In this document: piece after piece, positions 19,200-28,520 of the stretch
Layout of the letters: every line of letters starts with the position of its first letter
How positions within the stretch are numbered: the first letter of the stretch is position 1
DNA from: Deltaproteobacteria bacterium
GTDB taxonomy: Bacteria; Myxococcota_A; UBA9160; PR03
Direction of reading: 5' to 3'
NCBI GenBank assembly: GCA_035063765.1
Contig: JAPSFT010000005.1
Coordinates: 186,001 to 250,000, forward strand
Length of the DNA stretch: 64,000 bases
Notes under the pieces: generated by a model
Databases searched by the model: none
Seen by the model: only the letters and a program-made list of their open reading frames with translations
Told to the model about the DNA's origin: nothing
Position numbers and translations under genes: made by a program

Positions 19200-20114
19200 T
19201 CACCAGCCGCGGTTGGCGAGCCGCTGCTCGTCGCCGAGGGTCGACATCTCGATGCCCTCCATCGCCTTGCCGAGCCCGCGGCAGGCCTCGAGCACCTGCT
19301 TCGGGTCCTCCCAGTGGGTGCAGGCGCGCACCACCGCCCGGGCGCGCGCGGCGGGGTCGGCGCTCTTGAAGATCCCCGAGCCCACGAAGACCGCCTCGGC
19401 GCCGAGCTGCCGGCAGAGCACCGCGTCGGGCGGCGTCGCGATCCCGCCGGCCGCGAAGTTGGGCACCGGGAGCCGCCCGTTCTCGGCCACGAAGCGCACC
19501 AGGTCGAGCGGCGCCTGCAGCTCCTTGGCGCGGGTCGGGAGCTCCTCGGGCGCGGTCGTGGTGAGCCTGCGGATCTCGCCGTTCACGGTGCGCAGGTGGC
19601 GCACCGCCTCCACGATGTTGCCGCTGCCCGCCTCGCCCTTGGTGCGGATCATGGCCGCCCCCTCGGCGATCCGGCGCAGCGCCTCGCCGAGGTTGCGGGC
19701 GCCGCACACGAAGGGCGACTTGAAGTCGTGCTTCCAGACGTGGTGCTCCTCGTCGGCCGGGGTCAGCACCTCGCTCTCGTCGACGAAGTCGACGCCGAGC
19801 GACTCGAGCACGCGCGCCTCGGCGAGGTGCCCGATCCGCACCTTCGCCATCACCGGGATCGAGACCGTGCGCTGGATCGCCTCGATCACCTCGATCGACG
19901 CCATGCGCGCCACCCCGCCCTCCTTGCGGATGTCGGCCGGCACCCGCTCGAGCGCCATCACGGCCGCCGCGCCGGCGTCCTCGGCGATGCGCGCCTGCTC
20001 GGGGGTGGTCACGTCCATGATCACGCCGCCCTTCAGCATCTCGGCGAGGCCGACCTTCAGCGCGAAGGCCTCCGCGCCGCTGCGCCCGTTCGAGCCGTTG
20101 CCCTGGTTGCTCAT
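19200..20114 (-). CDS. pdxS: Pyridoxal 5'-phosphate synthase synthase subunit
   Basis: This 304-residue TIM-barrel protein is highly conserved: [62 protein letters not shown] with the active-site region, [14 protein letters not shown], and near the end FVGSGIFKS and [13 protein letters not shown]. It makes the vitamin B6 cofactor in one step with PdxT. The ATG at 20114 is preceded by AGGAGGAACG. The presence of the PdxST route means this organism does not rely on the PdxA/PdxJ pathway alone. Confidence 0.98.
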   Translation of the reverse strand: MSNQGNGSNGRSGAEAFALKVGLAEMLKGGVIMDVTTPEQARIAEDAGAAAVMALERVPADIRKEGGVARMASIEVIEAIQRTVSIPVMAKVRIGHLAEARVLESLGVDFVDESEVLTPADEEHHVWKHDFKSPFVCGARNLGEALRRIAEGAAMIRTKGEAGSGNIVEAVRHLRTVNGEIRRLTTTAPEELPTRAKELQAPLDLVRFVAENGRLPVPNFAAGGIATPPDAVLCRQLGAEAVFVGSGIFKSADPAARARAVVRACTHWEDPKQVLEACRGLGKAMEGIEMSTLGDEQRLANRGW

Positions 20115-20170
20115 CGTTCCTCCTGGCCTGGCCGCTGCCGCTCGGGCAGCCGCCGCCGTCTCCGTCCTTC

Positions 20171-21667
20171 CTACACCCTCGCGTCGTCGCCGACGAGATG
20201 CGTCGCGCCCGCCCGCAGCCGCTCGCGCACGACCCGGCCGAGGGCGGCCACCCCGCGCCGGATCTCCTCCTCGCCGGCCAGCGCGATCGAGAGCCGCAGC
20301 CCGCTCGAGGGGCGCGGGTCGCTGCGGAACTGGAAGCCGGGCGCGAAGAGCACGCCGGCGCGCACGGCGTCGGGCAGCAGCTCCGCGCTGTCGACGAAGC
20401 CGGGCAGCTCGACCCAGAGCTGGAGGCCGCCCTCGGGCTCGGTCCAGCGCACGCCGTCCGGCATCTCCCGCGCGAGCGCCTCGAGCAGCGCGTCGCGCCG
20501 TCCGCGCAGGGTGCGGCGCACGCGCGCCAGGTGGCGCTCGTAGCCGCCGTTCGCGACGAACTCCGCGAGCGCGGCCTGCAGCACCCCGGCGCCCCCGAGG
20601 TGGCTCGCCTGCTCGAGCGCGAGCAGCGCCTCGACGATCCGCCCGCGCGCCGCGATCGAGCCGACGCGCGCGCCCGGGAAGAGCGACTTCGAGAACGAGG
20701 CGAGCTGCACGACGAGCCCGCGCTCGTCGAGGGCGGCCAGCGACGGCACGGGCTTGCCGGCGTAGCGCAGGTCCATCTCGAAGGCGTCCTCGACGACGGG
20801 CTTGCCGGCGCGCCCGGCCGTCGCGAGCAGGGCCCGGCGGTGGGCGAGGCCGGTGCTCGTGCCGAGCGGGTTGTGGAAGGTCGGCATCGTGTAGAAGAGC
20901 TTCACCTCGGGCCGCTCGAGCACGCGCTCGAGGACGGCGAGGTCCGGCGCTCCGTCGCGCACCGGCACCGGGACGGCGCGCAGGCCCTGCGCGGCGAGCA
21001 CCGAGAGCACGTTGTGGTAGGTAGGCTCCTCGACCGCCACCACGTCGCCGGGTGCCGCGAACAGGCGCAGCGCGAGCGCGATGCCTTCGCTGGCACCCTG
21101 GGTGACGACGACCTCGTCGGCCGAGATCTGCAGGCCCGTCTCGCGCAGCCGCGCGGCCAGCACCGCCCGCAGGCCGGGGTGCCCCTGCGGCGGGCCGTAG
21201 CGGAGCAGCTCGCCGCCCTCGCGGGTCAGCACGCGGGCGAGGGTCTTGCGGAACTCGTCGGCGGGATAGAGGGCGGGGTCGGGCACCAGGGAGTGGAGCG
21301 GCACCGCCCCGGCCGGCGCTGCGTAGCGCACCCGGGCACGCTCGAAGTCGAGCAGGCGATCGACGAGCGGCGAGAGCACCGGCTCGAAGGGAACCGCCGC
21401 CGGCGCGTGCTCGGGCCGGCGCACGAAGCTGCCGCGCCCGACCGTGGACTCGAGCCGGCCGTCCCGCGCGAGCGCGTCGTAGGCGAGCGCCACCGTGTCG
21501 CGGTTCACGCCGAGGGTGCGCGCCAGGGCGCGGATCGTCGGCAGCCGGTCACCCGGACCGAGCCGGCCGGCTTCGATCTCGGCCCGGAACCAGGCCGCGA
21601 TCTGCTGGTAGACCGGCCCTGCCCGGCCGCTGCCGCTGTCGTCGCGTTCGAGCGGGATCTGCACCAC
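20171..21667 (-). CDS. MocR-type (GntR/aminotransferase) regulator, probably PdxR-like
   Basis: This 498-residue protein fuses an N-terminal GntR winged-helix domain (residues 20-85, [22 protein letters not shown]) to a fold-type I aminotransferase domain with [27 protein letters not shown] and the PLP-binding Lys in [16 protein letters not shown]. MocR proteins of this type sense PLP; the PdxR subgroup activates pdxST. Here it is on the same strand as pdxST, 56 bases upstream, whereas PdxR is often divergent. That suggests it sits in its own operon, with feedback. The start is GTG 21667 (or GTG 21664). A role other than B6 control is possible. Confidence 0.88.
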   Translation of the reverse strand: MVQIPLERDDSGSGRAGPVYQQIAAWFRAEIEAGRLGPGDRLPTIRALARTLGVNRDTVALAYDALARDGRLESTVGRGSFVRRPEHAPAAVPFEPVLSPLVDRLLDFERARVRYAAPAGAVPLHSLVPDPALYPADEFRKTLARVLTREGGELLRYGPPQGHPGLRAVLAARLRETGLQISADEVVVTQGASEGIALALRLFAAPGDVVAVEEPTYHNVLSVLAAQGLRAVPVPVRDGAPDLAVLERVLERPEVKLFYTMPTFHNPLGTSTGLAHRRALLATAGRAGKPVVEDAFEMDLRYAGKPVPSLAALDERGLVVQLASFSKSLFPGARVGSIAARGRIVEALLALEQASHLGGAGVLQAALAEFVANGGYERHLARVRRTLRGRRDALLEALAREMPDGVRWTEPEGGLQLWVELPGFVDSAELLPDAVRAGVLFAPGFQFRSDPRPSSGLRLSIALAGEEEIRRGVAALGRVVRERLRAGATHLVGDDARV

Positions 21668-21741
21668 GGGCGGCAGGGTAGTAGCGGGACAATGATCCAG
21701 TCAATCAGGCCAATGCAAGAGTTTCATTGCCCATTTTTTCT
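21668..21741 (-). promoter_or_regulatory. AT-richer spacer with dyads upstream of the MocR/pdxST genes
   Basis: This 74-base spacer between nhaA and the MocR gene is clearly lower in GC than its surroundings. It holds the dyad CAATG-10 bases-CATTG and nearby CAAT-containing repeats, plus a TTGCAT hexamer that could be a -35 element; no convincing -10 was found. A promoter with a regulator-binding dyad for autoregulation is the simplest reading, but the sequence alone does not prove it. Confidence 0.35.
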
Positions 21742-23091
21742 TCATCGACCGCAATTGACCTGCCTCGGAAGGGCCCGGGCCAGCAACGCGACGCCGAGGG
21801 CGGTCGCGGCCGCCGAGCCCACGAGGATCCCCACCTTGGCGCCGGCCTTCAGCTCCGGCGCCTCGAAGGCGAGCGCCGCGACGAAGAGGGCGACCGTGAA
21901 GCCGATGCCGGCGAGGCAGCCGGTCGCCACGACCTGCAGCCAGCCGACTCCCCGCGGCAGCTCGGCCACCCCAAGCCGCACCGCCAGCCAGGCGAACAGC
22001 GTGATGCCCGCGGGCTTGCCGGCGACGAGCCCGAGCGCGACCCCGATCGCCACCCGCAGCGGCAGCGGCTCGGCGAGCTTCGCGAGCTCGATCGGCACGC
22101 CCGCGTTCGCGAGCGCGAAGACGGGCATGATCACGAACGCCACCACGGGGTGGAGGCGCTGCACGAGCTCGTCGAGGGGCGAGAGCGACGCGCGCGCCGC
22201 CCGGCTCACCTGGCGGGCCAGGTCGTGGCGCCGGTGCCCGTCGGGGTCGCCCTCGCCCTCGAGGAGGTCGCCGCCGCGCTCGAGGAGCGCGACGGCGCGG
22301 CGCACGAAGCCCCGGCGCTCGGCCGGCGGATCGAGCGGCCGCGCCGGGGTCAGGAAGCCCAGCGCCACCGCCGCGATCGTGGCGTGCACGCCCGAGGCGT
22401 GGACCGCGAGCCAGACGCCGATCCCGGCGGCGAGGTAGACGCCGTAGGCGCGCACCCCGGCGCGGCCGAGCCCGGCCACGAGCGCGAGCCCCGCGGCCGC
22501 GGCGCCGAGCCACGCCATCGACAACGACTCGGTGTAGAAGAGCGCGATCACCGCCACCGCGCCGATGTCGTCGGCGATCGCCAGCGCGAGCAGGAAGACC
22601 TTCAGCCCGGGCGCCACGCGCGCGCCGAAGACCGAGAGCGCGGCCACCGCGAAGGCGATGTCGGTGGCCATCGGGATGCCCCAGCCGCGCAGCGCCGGGC
22701 CGTCCCAGTGGAAGGCGGCGTAGAGGCCCGCCGGCACCACCATGCCACCGGCGGCGGCCACCACCGGCAGGAGCGCGCGGCTCGCCGACGAGAGCTCCCC
22801 GACCGCCAGCTCGCGCTTGATCTCGAGCCCGACGACGAAGAAGAAGACCGCCATCAGGGCGTCGTTCACGAAGTGCTCGAAGCCGAGCGCGAGCTCCCAG
22901 GGGCCGATCCGCAGCGCGAGCGGCACGTGCAGCAGGGCCTCGTAGAGCGGCGCCCACGGCGAGTTGGCCCAGACGAGCGCGACCCCGGTGGCGGCGAGCA
23001 GCAGGATCGTGCTCGCCGCCTCGAGCTCGAGGAAGCGCTGGAGCGGCGCGCCGGCGCGCTCGAGCAGGCGCGGCGCGGGGCGCTCGCTCAC
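21742..23091 (-). CDS. nhaA: Na+/H+ antiporter NhaA
   Basis: This 449-residue membrane protein has the NhaA signature along its length: LEAASTILLLAATGVALVW, FFFVVGLEIKRELAVGEL, MATDIAFAVAAL, LALAIADDIGAVAVIALFY with the paired Asp residues of the ion-binding site, and MPVFALANAGV. It swaps internal Na+ for external protons, protecting against salt and alkaline pH. A long cytoplasmic loop (about residues 260-300) is rich in Arg and acidic residues and is larger than in E. coli NhaA (388 residues). The start is GTG 23091, sharing 4 bases (GTGA) with the pth stop. Confidence 0.95.
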   Translation of the reverse strand: MSERPAPRLLERAGAPLQRFLELEAASTILLLAATGVALVWANSPWAPLYEALLHVPLALRIGPWELALGFEHFVNDALMAVFFFVVGLEIKRELAVGELSSASRALLPVVAAAGGMVVPAGLYAAFHWDGPALRGWGIPMATDIAFAVAALSVFGARVAPGLKVFLLALAIADDIGAVAVIALFYTESLSMAWLGAAAAGLALVAGLGRAGVRAYGVYLAAGIGVWLAVHASGVHATIAAVALGFLTPARPLDPPAERRGFVRRAVALLERGGDLLEGEGDPDGHRRHDLARQVSRAARASLSPLDELVQRLHPVVAFVIMPVFALANAGVPIELAKLAEPLPLRVAIGVALGLVAGKPAGITLFAWLAVRLGVAELPRGVGWLQVVATGCLAGIGFTVALFVAALAFEAPELKAGAKVGILVGSAAATALGVALLARALPRQVNCGR

Positions 23092-23681
23092 GCGCCGGCC
23101 TCCTCGGCGCGGCTGGCGTTGTGGCGGTTCATCGCGCGTGCGACGCCCTCGACGAGGATCGCCTCCACGGCGTCCGCGGCGCGCCCGACGTGCGCGTCGA
23201 GCGCCGCGCGCTGCTCGGCGTCGAAGGGCGCGAGCACGTAGTCGACCGGGTCGGCGCCGGCCGGCGGCCGGCCGATCCCGAAGCGCACGCGCGGGAAGTC
23301 GCTGCGGCCGAGCCGCTCCTGGATGTCGGCGAGGCCGTTGTGCCCGCCCGCACCGCCGCCGGGCCGCACGCGCAGGCGGCCGAAGGGCAGATCGAGATCG
23401 TCGTAGACGACGACGAGACTGCTCGCGAGGTCGCCGAGCGGCAGCGCGTCGACCGCCGCCACCACCGCCTGGCCCGAGCGGTTCATCCAGGTCTGGGGCT
23501 CGAGCAGCCCGACCGCGACCCCGCGGGCGTTGCCCTCTCCGAAGAGGCCGGCGAAGCGCCGCTCGCGCCGCAGCGCGATCCGGTGCCGCTCCGCCAGCCT
23601 TTCGACGACGCGGAAGCCCGCGTTGTGCCGGGTCTCGGCGTACTCGGGCCCGGGGTTGCCGAGCCCGACCACGAGCTTCAC
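23088..23681 (-). CDS. pth: Peptidyl-tRNA hydrolase
   Basis: Pth cleaves peptidyl-tRNA released from stalled ribosomes so the tRNA can be reused. This 197-residue protein has VVGLGNPGPEYAETRHNAGF with the catalytic His, EPQTWMNRSGQAV, VYDDLDLPFG, RPGGGAGGHNGL with the catalytic-site Asn/His, FPRVRFGIGRP and VDYVLAPF. It is in the common block ispE-prs-rplY-pth, downstream of rplY by 13 bases, and runs into nhaA. Confidence 0.97.
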   Translation of the reverse strand: MKLVVGLGNPGPEYAETRHNAGFRVVERLAERHRIALRRERRFAGLFGEGNARGVAVGLLEPQTWMNRSGQAVVAAVDALPLGDLASSLVVVYDDLDLPFGRLRVRPGGGAGGHNGLADIQERLGRSDFPRVRFGIGRPPAGADPVDYVLAPFDAEQRAALDAHVGRAADAVEAILVEGVARAMNRHNASRAEEAGA

Positions 23682-23694
23682 GCCGCCGCCGCCG

Positions 23695-24363
23695 CTACTC
23701 GGCCTTCTTCTCGGGGGCCGGTGCCGCCGCGCCCTCGGCCGGCGCCGCGGCGCCCTCGGCCGGCGCCGCCGCCGCGGCCGCCTCCTCGGGCGTCGGCTCG
23801 GCCTGCGGCAGCGCCACGTGCACCACGCCGAGGTCGCCGTCGGTGACCAGCGCGACGCCCTCGGGCAGCACCAGCTCGCGCACGTGGATCACGTCGCCGA
23901 CCTCGAGGTGCGACACCTCGACCTCGATCGCCTCGGGGATCGCGCGCGGCAGGCACTCGAGCGCCACCTCGCGCAGCGTGTGCTCGAGGATGCCGCCGAA
24001 GTCGAGCCCGCGCGGCTTGCCGACCAGGTGCACGGGCACGTCGACCGTCACGGTCCGGTCGAGGTCCACCGCGTAGAGGTCCGCGTGCACGATCGTGCCG
24101 CGCAGCGGGTGGCGCTGGAGCTCCTTCACGAGCGCCACCGTGTCCTTGACCTCGGGATGGCCCTCGACGGTCAGGTCGAGCAGCGTGTTGGCGCCGCCGG
24201 CGCGCAGGATCCGGTCGAGCGCGCGCGGATCGAGCGCGAGCGCGAGCGAAGGCCGGCCGCGGCCGTAGAGCACGGCCGGGATCCGGCCGGCGGCGCGCAG
24301 CTTGCGGGCGACGCCCTTTCCGGTGCCCTCGCGGGCCTCGACGACGAGTGCGGTCTCGGACAC
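23695..24363 (-). CDS. rplY: 50S ribosomal protein L25/general stress protein Ctc
   Basis: This 222-residue protein is the long, two-domain Ctc form of L25, which binds 5S rRNA. The N-terminal L25 domain (residues 5-95) has REGTGKGVARKLRAAGRIPAV and LVKELQRHPLRG with VHADLYAV. The TL5/Ctc C-terminal domain follows (VDVPVHLVGKPRG, LEHTLREVALECLP, IEVEVSHLEVGD). The last 35 residues are a low-complexity Ala/Pro/Glu repeat (PAEGAA repeated). The start is GTG 24363. It is 10 bases downstream of prs. Confidence 0.95.
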   Translation of the reverse strand: MSETALVVEAREGTGKGVARKLRAAGRIPAVLYGRGRPSLALALDPRALDRILRAGGANTLLDLTVEGHPEVKDTVALVKELQRHPLRGTIVHADLYAVDLDRTVTVDVPVHLVGKPRGLDFGGILEHTLREVALECLPRAIPEAIEVEVSHLEVGDVIHVRELVLPEGVALVTDGDLGVVHVALPQAEPTPEEAAAAAAPAEGAAAPAEGAAAPAPEKKAE

Positions 24364-24373
24364 GGTCTCTCTC

Positions 24374-25312
<939 letters not shown>

Positions 25313-25337
25313 CGCGCGCCTCGATGGTGGAGGGCCC

Positions 25338-25411
25338 TGGCTGGGGCGGGAGGACTCGAACCTCCACACACGGCTCCAAAGGCCGCTGTCCTACCGTTAG
25401 ACGACGCCCCA
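25338..25411 (-). tRNA. tRNA-Gln (anticodon UUG)
   Basis: The minus strand folds into a full cloverleaf: acceptor stem TGGGGCG/CGCCCCA, D arm with AACGGTAGGA, anticodon stem GCGGC/GCCGT with loop CTTTGGA (anticodon TTG), T arm GGAGG-TTCGAGT-CCTCC, and an encoded 3' GCCA. The U1-A72 pair is typical of bacterial tRNA-Gln. It lies between ispE and prs, as in many proteobacteria. Confidence 0.97.
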
Positions 25412-25437
25412 AGTCGCCGGAAGGCTACGGAAGTCGG

Positions 25438-26373
25438 TCAGGGCGAGCCCGCGGTCCGGCCGACGTGGACGCGATCGGTCGGCTGCCAGGGGATGCCGGC
25501 GGCCGCCGCCCGCGCTGCGTCGAGGTCGTCGAAGACGCCGAACACGGTCGGCCCGCTGCCCGACATCCCGACGGCCCGGGCCCCTGCCCGCCCGATTTCC
25601 ATCCGCAGCCGCACGATCGCGGGGGCCAGGCCCGCCGCCACCGGCTCCAGATCGTTTCCGAGCAAGCTGGCCAGGAGCGTCTGCCCCCGGGCCGCCGACG
25701 GGTCGAGCCCCGCCAGCCGGACCGGAAGCGGCGGCATCCTACGGTTCGGCTCCGGGGGCGTCAACGCGCCCGAATCCTGCGTCGCGCCGCGCGGATGCGC
25801 CCGGTCCCAGGCCCCGAAGACGGCAGCCGTGGCGAGCCCCGGCGACGGGGTCGCCACGACCACGGCAAGCGGCGGGACGCCCGCGAGCGGCTCGATCTCG
25901 TCGCCGATGCCGCGGACGAGCGCCGGGCGGGGGTCCAGGAAGTACGGGACGTCCGCCCCGAGCGAGACGGCGAGAGCCCCGAGCCGGGCCGCGTCGAGAG
26001 CTCCCGGGAAGCGGCCGGCGAGGGCGCGCAGGACGGATCCGGCGTCGCTGGACCCACCCCCCATCCCGGCCCCGACCGGGATGCGCTTCGCGAGCGCGAT
26101 CCGCACCTCGGCCGTGAGGCCCGCGGCGGCGAGGAAGCCCTCCGCTGCGCGGCTCGCGAGGTTGCGCGCGCCGGCCGCGAGCTCCGCGGGCCCGCCCTCG
26201 ACGCGCAGCTCGACGCGCGTCGCCCCGGCCGCCTCCACGTCGATCACGAGCGAGTCGCACAGGTCGAGCGGGACGAAGACGCTCTCGAGCTGGTGGTAGC
26301 CGTCCGCCCGCACCCCGGTGACGCGCAGGCCGAGGTTCAGCTTCGCGGGCGCCTCGACGCGGATCGGGCTCAA
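25438..26373 (-). CDS. ispE: 4-diphosphocytidyl-2-C-methyl-D-erythritol kinase
   Basis: IspE is a GHMP kinase of the MEP pathway to isoprenoids. This 311-residue protein has EAPAKLNLGLRVTGVRADGYH, the ATP-binding Gly-rich loop IPVGAGMGGGSSDAGSVLRAL, LGADVPYFL and the C-terminal MSGSGPTVFGVF. The start is TTG 26373, overlapping the stop of the DUF1844 gene (TTGA), and the conserved N-terminus begins five residues later. IspG of the same pathway is encoded at 30679. The gene is 26 bases upstream of the tRNA. Confidence 0.95.
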   Translation of the reverse strand: MSPIRVEAPAKLNLGLRVTGVRADGYHQLESVFVPLDLCDSLVIDVEAAGATRVELRVEGGPAELAAGARNLASRAAEGFLAAAGLTAEVRIALAKRIPVGAGMGGGSSDAGSVLRALAGRFPGALDAARLGALAVSLGADVPYFLDPRPALVRGIGDEIEPLAGVPPLAVVVATPSPGLATAAVFGAWDRAHPRGATQDSGALTPPEPNRRMPPLPVRLAGLDPSAARGQTLLASLLGNDLEPVAAGLAPAIVRLRMEIGRAGARAVGMSGSGPTVFGVFDDLDAARAAAAGIPWQPTDRVHVGRTAGSP

Positions 26374-26759
26374 CCCCGGGGCGCCCGGCTCGCCTCCACG
26401 AAGCGCATGCGCAGCTCGTAGAGCACGGCCTCGAGCATCCGGCCCTCCTCGGCGTCGAGGTTGCCGCGCGTCTTCGCCTGGAGCAGCTCGAGGATCTCGA
26501 TGTCCTGGCGCGCCGCCGGCAGGTTCGGCGCCGGGGGCGCGCCGGCCTCGGGATCGGCGGCGAGGCCCAGGTGGTAGAGCGCGGTCACGAAGAACGAATG
26601 GACCAGCGTGGCGAAGTCCACCTGCGGCCCAGGCGCCGGCGCCTGGGCGGGCTCGGGCTCCGCCGTCGGCCCGGCCGGGCGGGCGGGCTCCTCGTCGCTG
26701 GCGCCCGCGCTCGCGCGCTTGTCGACCACCACGAAGCCCTTGTCCGAAGGCTCGCTCAT
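26370..26759 (-). CDS. DUF1844 domain-containing protein
   Basis: This 129-residue protein has a disordered N-terminus rich in Ala/Pro/Glu (residues 1-48), then the DUF1844 helical core: VDFATLVHSFFVTALYHLGL, NLPAARQDIEILELLQAKTRGNLDAEE and MLEAVLYELRMRFVEA. The family is common in deltaproteobacteria, Acidobacteria and Planctomycetes, and its function is unknown. It overlaps the genes on both sides by 4 bases (ATGA upstream, TTGA with ispE), so it is translated as part of one operon. Confidence 0.9.
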   Translation of the reverse strand: MSEPSDKGFVVVDKRASAGASDEEPARPAGPTAEPEPAQAPAPGPQVDFATLVHSFFVTALYHLGLAADPEAGAPPAPNLPAARQDIEILELLQAKTRGNLDAEEGRMLEAVLYELRMRFVEASRAPRG

Positions 26760-27370
26760 CCGGCCGTCCCCCCCGTCGGCGAGCCCGGCTCGAGGCGGGC
26801 GAGCTCGCGGTAGGCGAGCGAGAAGCGGTAGGCGACCGTGGCGACGCCGAGCACGGCGAGGATCCAGAGCGCCTCGACCAGGAAGCCCGACACCGCCCCG
26901 ACGCCCAGCACGAAGAGCCGCTCGCCACGCTCGAGGAGCCCGCCATGGAACGAGCGCACCCACTGCTCGGCGCGGGCCTTCGCGTAGGAGGTGAGCACGG
27001 CGGCGATCAGGGCGATGCCCGCGAGCAGGACGGTGCCGGCGTCGCCGTGCGCGGCGAAGTGCAGCATCACGCCGAGCAGGATCGCCATGTCGGCGAGGCG
27101 GTCGAGGGTCGAGTCGAGGAAGGCGCCGAACGGGGTCGCCGTGCCGTGCCGGCGCGCCACCACCCCATCGACCAGGTCGAACAGCCCGCCGGCCAGGATC
27201 AGCCAGGCGCCGAGCCCGAAGCGGCCGAATGCGAACGCGGTCGCAGAGCCCAGCGAGATCAGGGTGCCGGCCACCGTCAGCACGTTCGGGTTCACCGGGT
27301 GCCGGACCAGGAACGGGAAGGCCGCAGCGATCCAGCCGTCGATCCGATCCCCGAACTTCGCCTTGATCAC
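26756..27370 (-). CDS. CDP-alcohol phosphatidyltransferase family protein
   Basis: This integral membrane enzyme family joins a CDP-diacylglycerol head to an alcohol acceptor. The 204-residue sequence contains the exact signature D-x2-D-G-x2-A-R-x8-G-x3-D-x3-D, seen as DLVDGVVAR ... GAFLDSTLD (residues 65-91), and about six membrane helices. The acceptor (glycerol 3-phosphate, inositol phosphate or other) cannot be decided; it might be PgsA-like. It begins a run of overlapping genes leading to ispE. The pgpA product encoded at 41949 works on phosphatidylglycerol phosphate, so the two could be functionally linked. Confidence 0.92.
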   Translation of the reverse strand: MIKAKFGDRIDGWIAAAFPFLVRHPVNPNVLTVAGTLISLGSATAFAFGRFGLGAWLILAGGLFDLVDGVVARRHGTATPFGAFLDSTLDRLADMAILLGVMLHFAAHGDAGTVLLAGIALIAAVLTSYAKARAEQWVRSFHGGLLERGERLFVLGVGAVSGFLVEALWILAVLGVATVAYRFSLAYRELARLEPGSPTGGTAG

Positions 27371-27394
27371 GGCCGGCTCCTCAGCGGGCGGCGC

Positions 27395-27586
27395 TCAACG
27401 CGGCTCGCCCTTGGCGTCGGGAGCCGGGCTCTCGCCGGGCTCGGGGGCGTCCTCGGTCGGCGCGACCTTCGCCGAGACGTCCGGCAGCTCGGCCAGCGCG
27501 CGCTCCAGGTCCTTCTGCCCGATCCAGCCGCGGCGATCGAGCATGCGGCGATCCAGGCGCAGCTTGCGCAGGGCGGGGTCGATCAA
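27395..27586 (-). CDS. Small protein of unknown function (63 residues)
   Basis: It starts at TTG 27586, which has a strong ribosome site (GAGGAGG) 7 bases upstream. The sequence begins LIDPALRKLRLDRRML and continues with DLERALAELPDVSAK, then an acidic, Pro-rich tail. The first 40 residues look like two helices with conserved Arg/Asp spacing. I do not recognise a family. It lies 24 bases upstream of the phosphatidyltransferase gene on the same strand and is divergent from bamD, so it probably leads this operon. A longer upstream frame to 27817 lies on top of bamD and is unlikely. Confidence 0.6.
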   Translation of the reverse strand: MIDPALRKLRLDRRMLDRRGWIGQKDLERALAELPDVSAKVAPTEDAPEPGESPAPDAKGEPR

Positions 27587-27628
27587 TGGGGGCCCTCCTC
27601 GGTTCAAGCGGGCGCGCAACCTAGCAAA

Positions 27629-27656
27629 TTGACAGCAGGAGGGCGTCTGGTAGGGT
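27629..27656 (+). promoter_or_regulatory. Sigma-70-like promoter for bamD
   Basis: TTGACA at 27629-27634 is a perfect -35 element; TAGGGT at 27651-27656 is a weak -10 with a 16-base spacer. Transcription would begin near 27663, giving a leader of only about 6-9 bases before the bamD GTG/ATG. It lies in the AT-richer spacer between the divergent small gene and bamD. Confidence 0.5.
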
Positions 27657-27668
27657 CCGCGGCGACCT

Positions 27669-28520
27669 GTGATGAAGGGGTTCGCGATGGGGTGCCAGCG
27701 CTCTGCGAGCGTCGTCCGATGGGTCACGAGGAGCGGTCGAGCGGCCGGGCAGGTGGCCGGCGCCCTGGCCGGAGCCGGATTCGCGCTGGCCTGCGCGAGC
27801 TCCCCTCCGCCCCCCACCTTCGAGGACCTGCCCTCCGCCGAGGTGCTCTACGAGCGGGGCCAGGAGGAGATGGCCGAGGGAGGCGGCGGCTTCTGGTTCC
27901 TCTCCGGCGACTACACCGACTCCATCGAGACCTTCCAGGACATCATCGACAACTACCCCTACAGCGAGCAGGCGGTGCTCGCCCACCTCGCGATCGGCGA
28001 CGCCTACTTCAAGCAGGGGAAGTACGAGGAGGCCATCTCCTACTACCGCGACTTCGTGGAGCTGCACCCCGAGCACGACCGGGTGCCGTACGCGATGTAC
28101 CAGACCGTGATGTCCTACTACAAGCAGAGCCGCGACGCCTCGCGCGACCAGACCGCGACCCAGGAGGCGCTCACGCACCTCGACCGGCTGCTCGCCCGCT
28201 TCCCGAGCTCGCAGTACGCGCAGGAGGGCGAGACGCTCTGGAAGGAGCTGCGCACCCGCCTCGGCGAGCACACCATGCGGGTCGCCGACTACTACTACGA
28301 CAACGACGAGTACGGCTCGGCGGCCGAGCGCTACCGCCAGCTCCTCGACCAGTACCCCGGGCTCGGCCTCGACGCGGAGGCCCTCTACAAGCTCGGTGTC
28401 TGCTACCAGAAGATGAACCGCACCGAGGAGGCGCGGAAGATCTTCCAGGTGATCCTCGACAACTACGAGGGCACCGACGTCGCGGAAGCCGCCGCGGATC
28501 TCGTTCCGGCCGCGAACTGA
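27669..28520 (+). CDS. bamD: Outer membrane protein assembly factor BamD
   Basis: BamD is a lipoprotein of the BAM complex that folds beta-barrel proteins into the outer membrane. This 283-residue protein has a lipobox near residue 41 (FALACASS) after a hydrophobic stretch, then five tetratricopeptide-like helical repeats with YSEQAVLAHLAIGDAYFKQ, KYEEAISYYRDFVELHPEHD, FPSSQYAQEGE, YGSAAERYRQLLDQYP and ALYKLGVCYQKMNRTEEA. This is the BamD/YfiO pattern. The start is GTG 27669 or ATG 27672. Its 3' end overlaps the oppositely directed oxidoreductase gene by 58 bases. Confidence 0.9.
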   Translation: MMKGFAMGCQRSASVVRWVTRSGRAAGQVAGALAGAGFALACASSPPPPTFEDLPSAEVLYERGQEEMAEGGGGFWFLSGDYTDSIETFQDIIDNYPYSEQAVLAHLAIGDAYFKQGKYEEAISYYRDFVELHPEHDRVPYAMYQTVMSYYKQSRDASRDQTATQEALTHLDRLLARFPSSQYAQEGETLWKELRTRLGEHTMRVADYYYDNDEYGSAAERYRQLLDQYPGLGLDAEALYKLGVCYQKMNRTEEARKIFQVILDNYEGTDVAEAAADLVPAAN

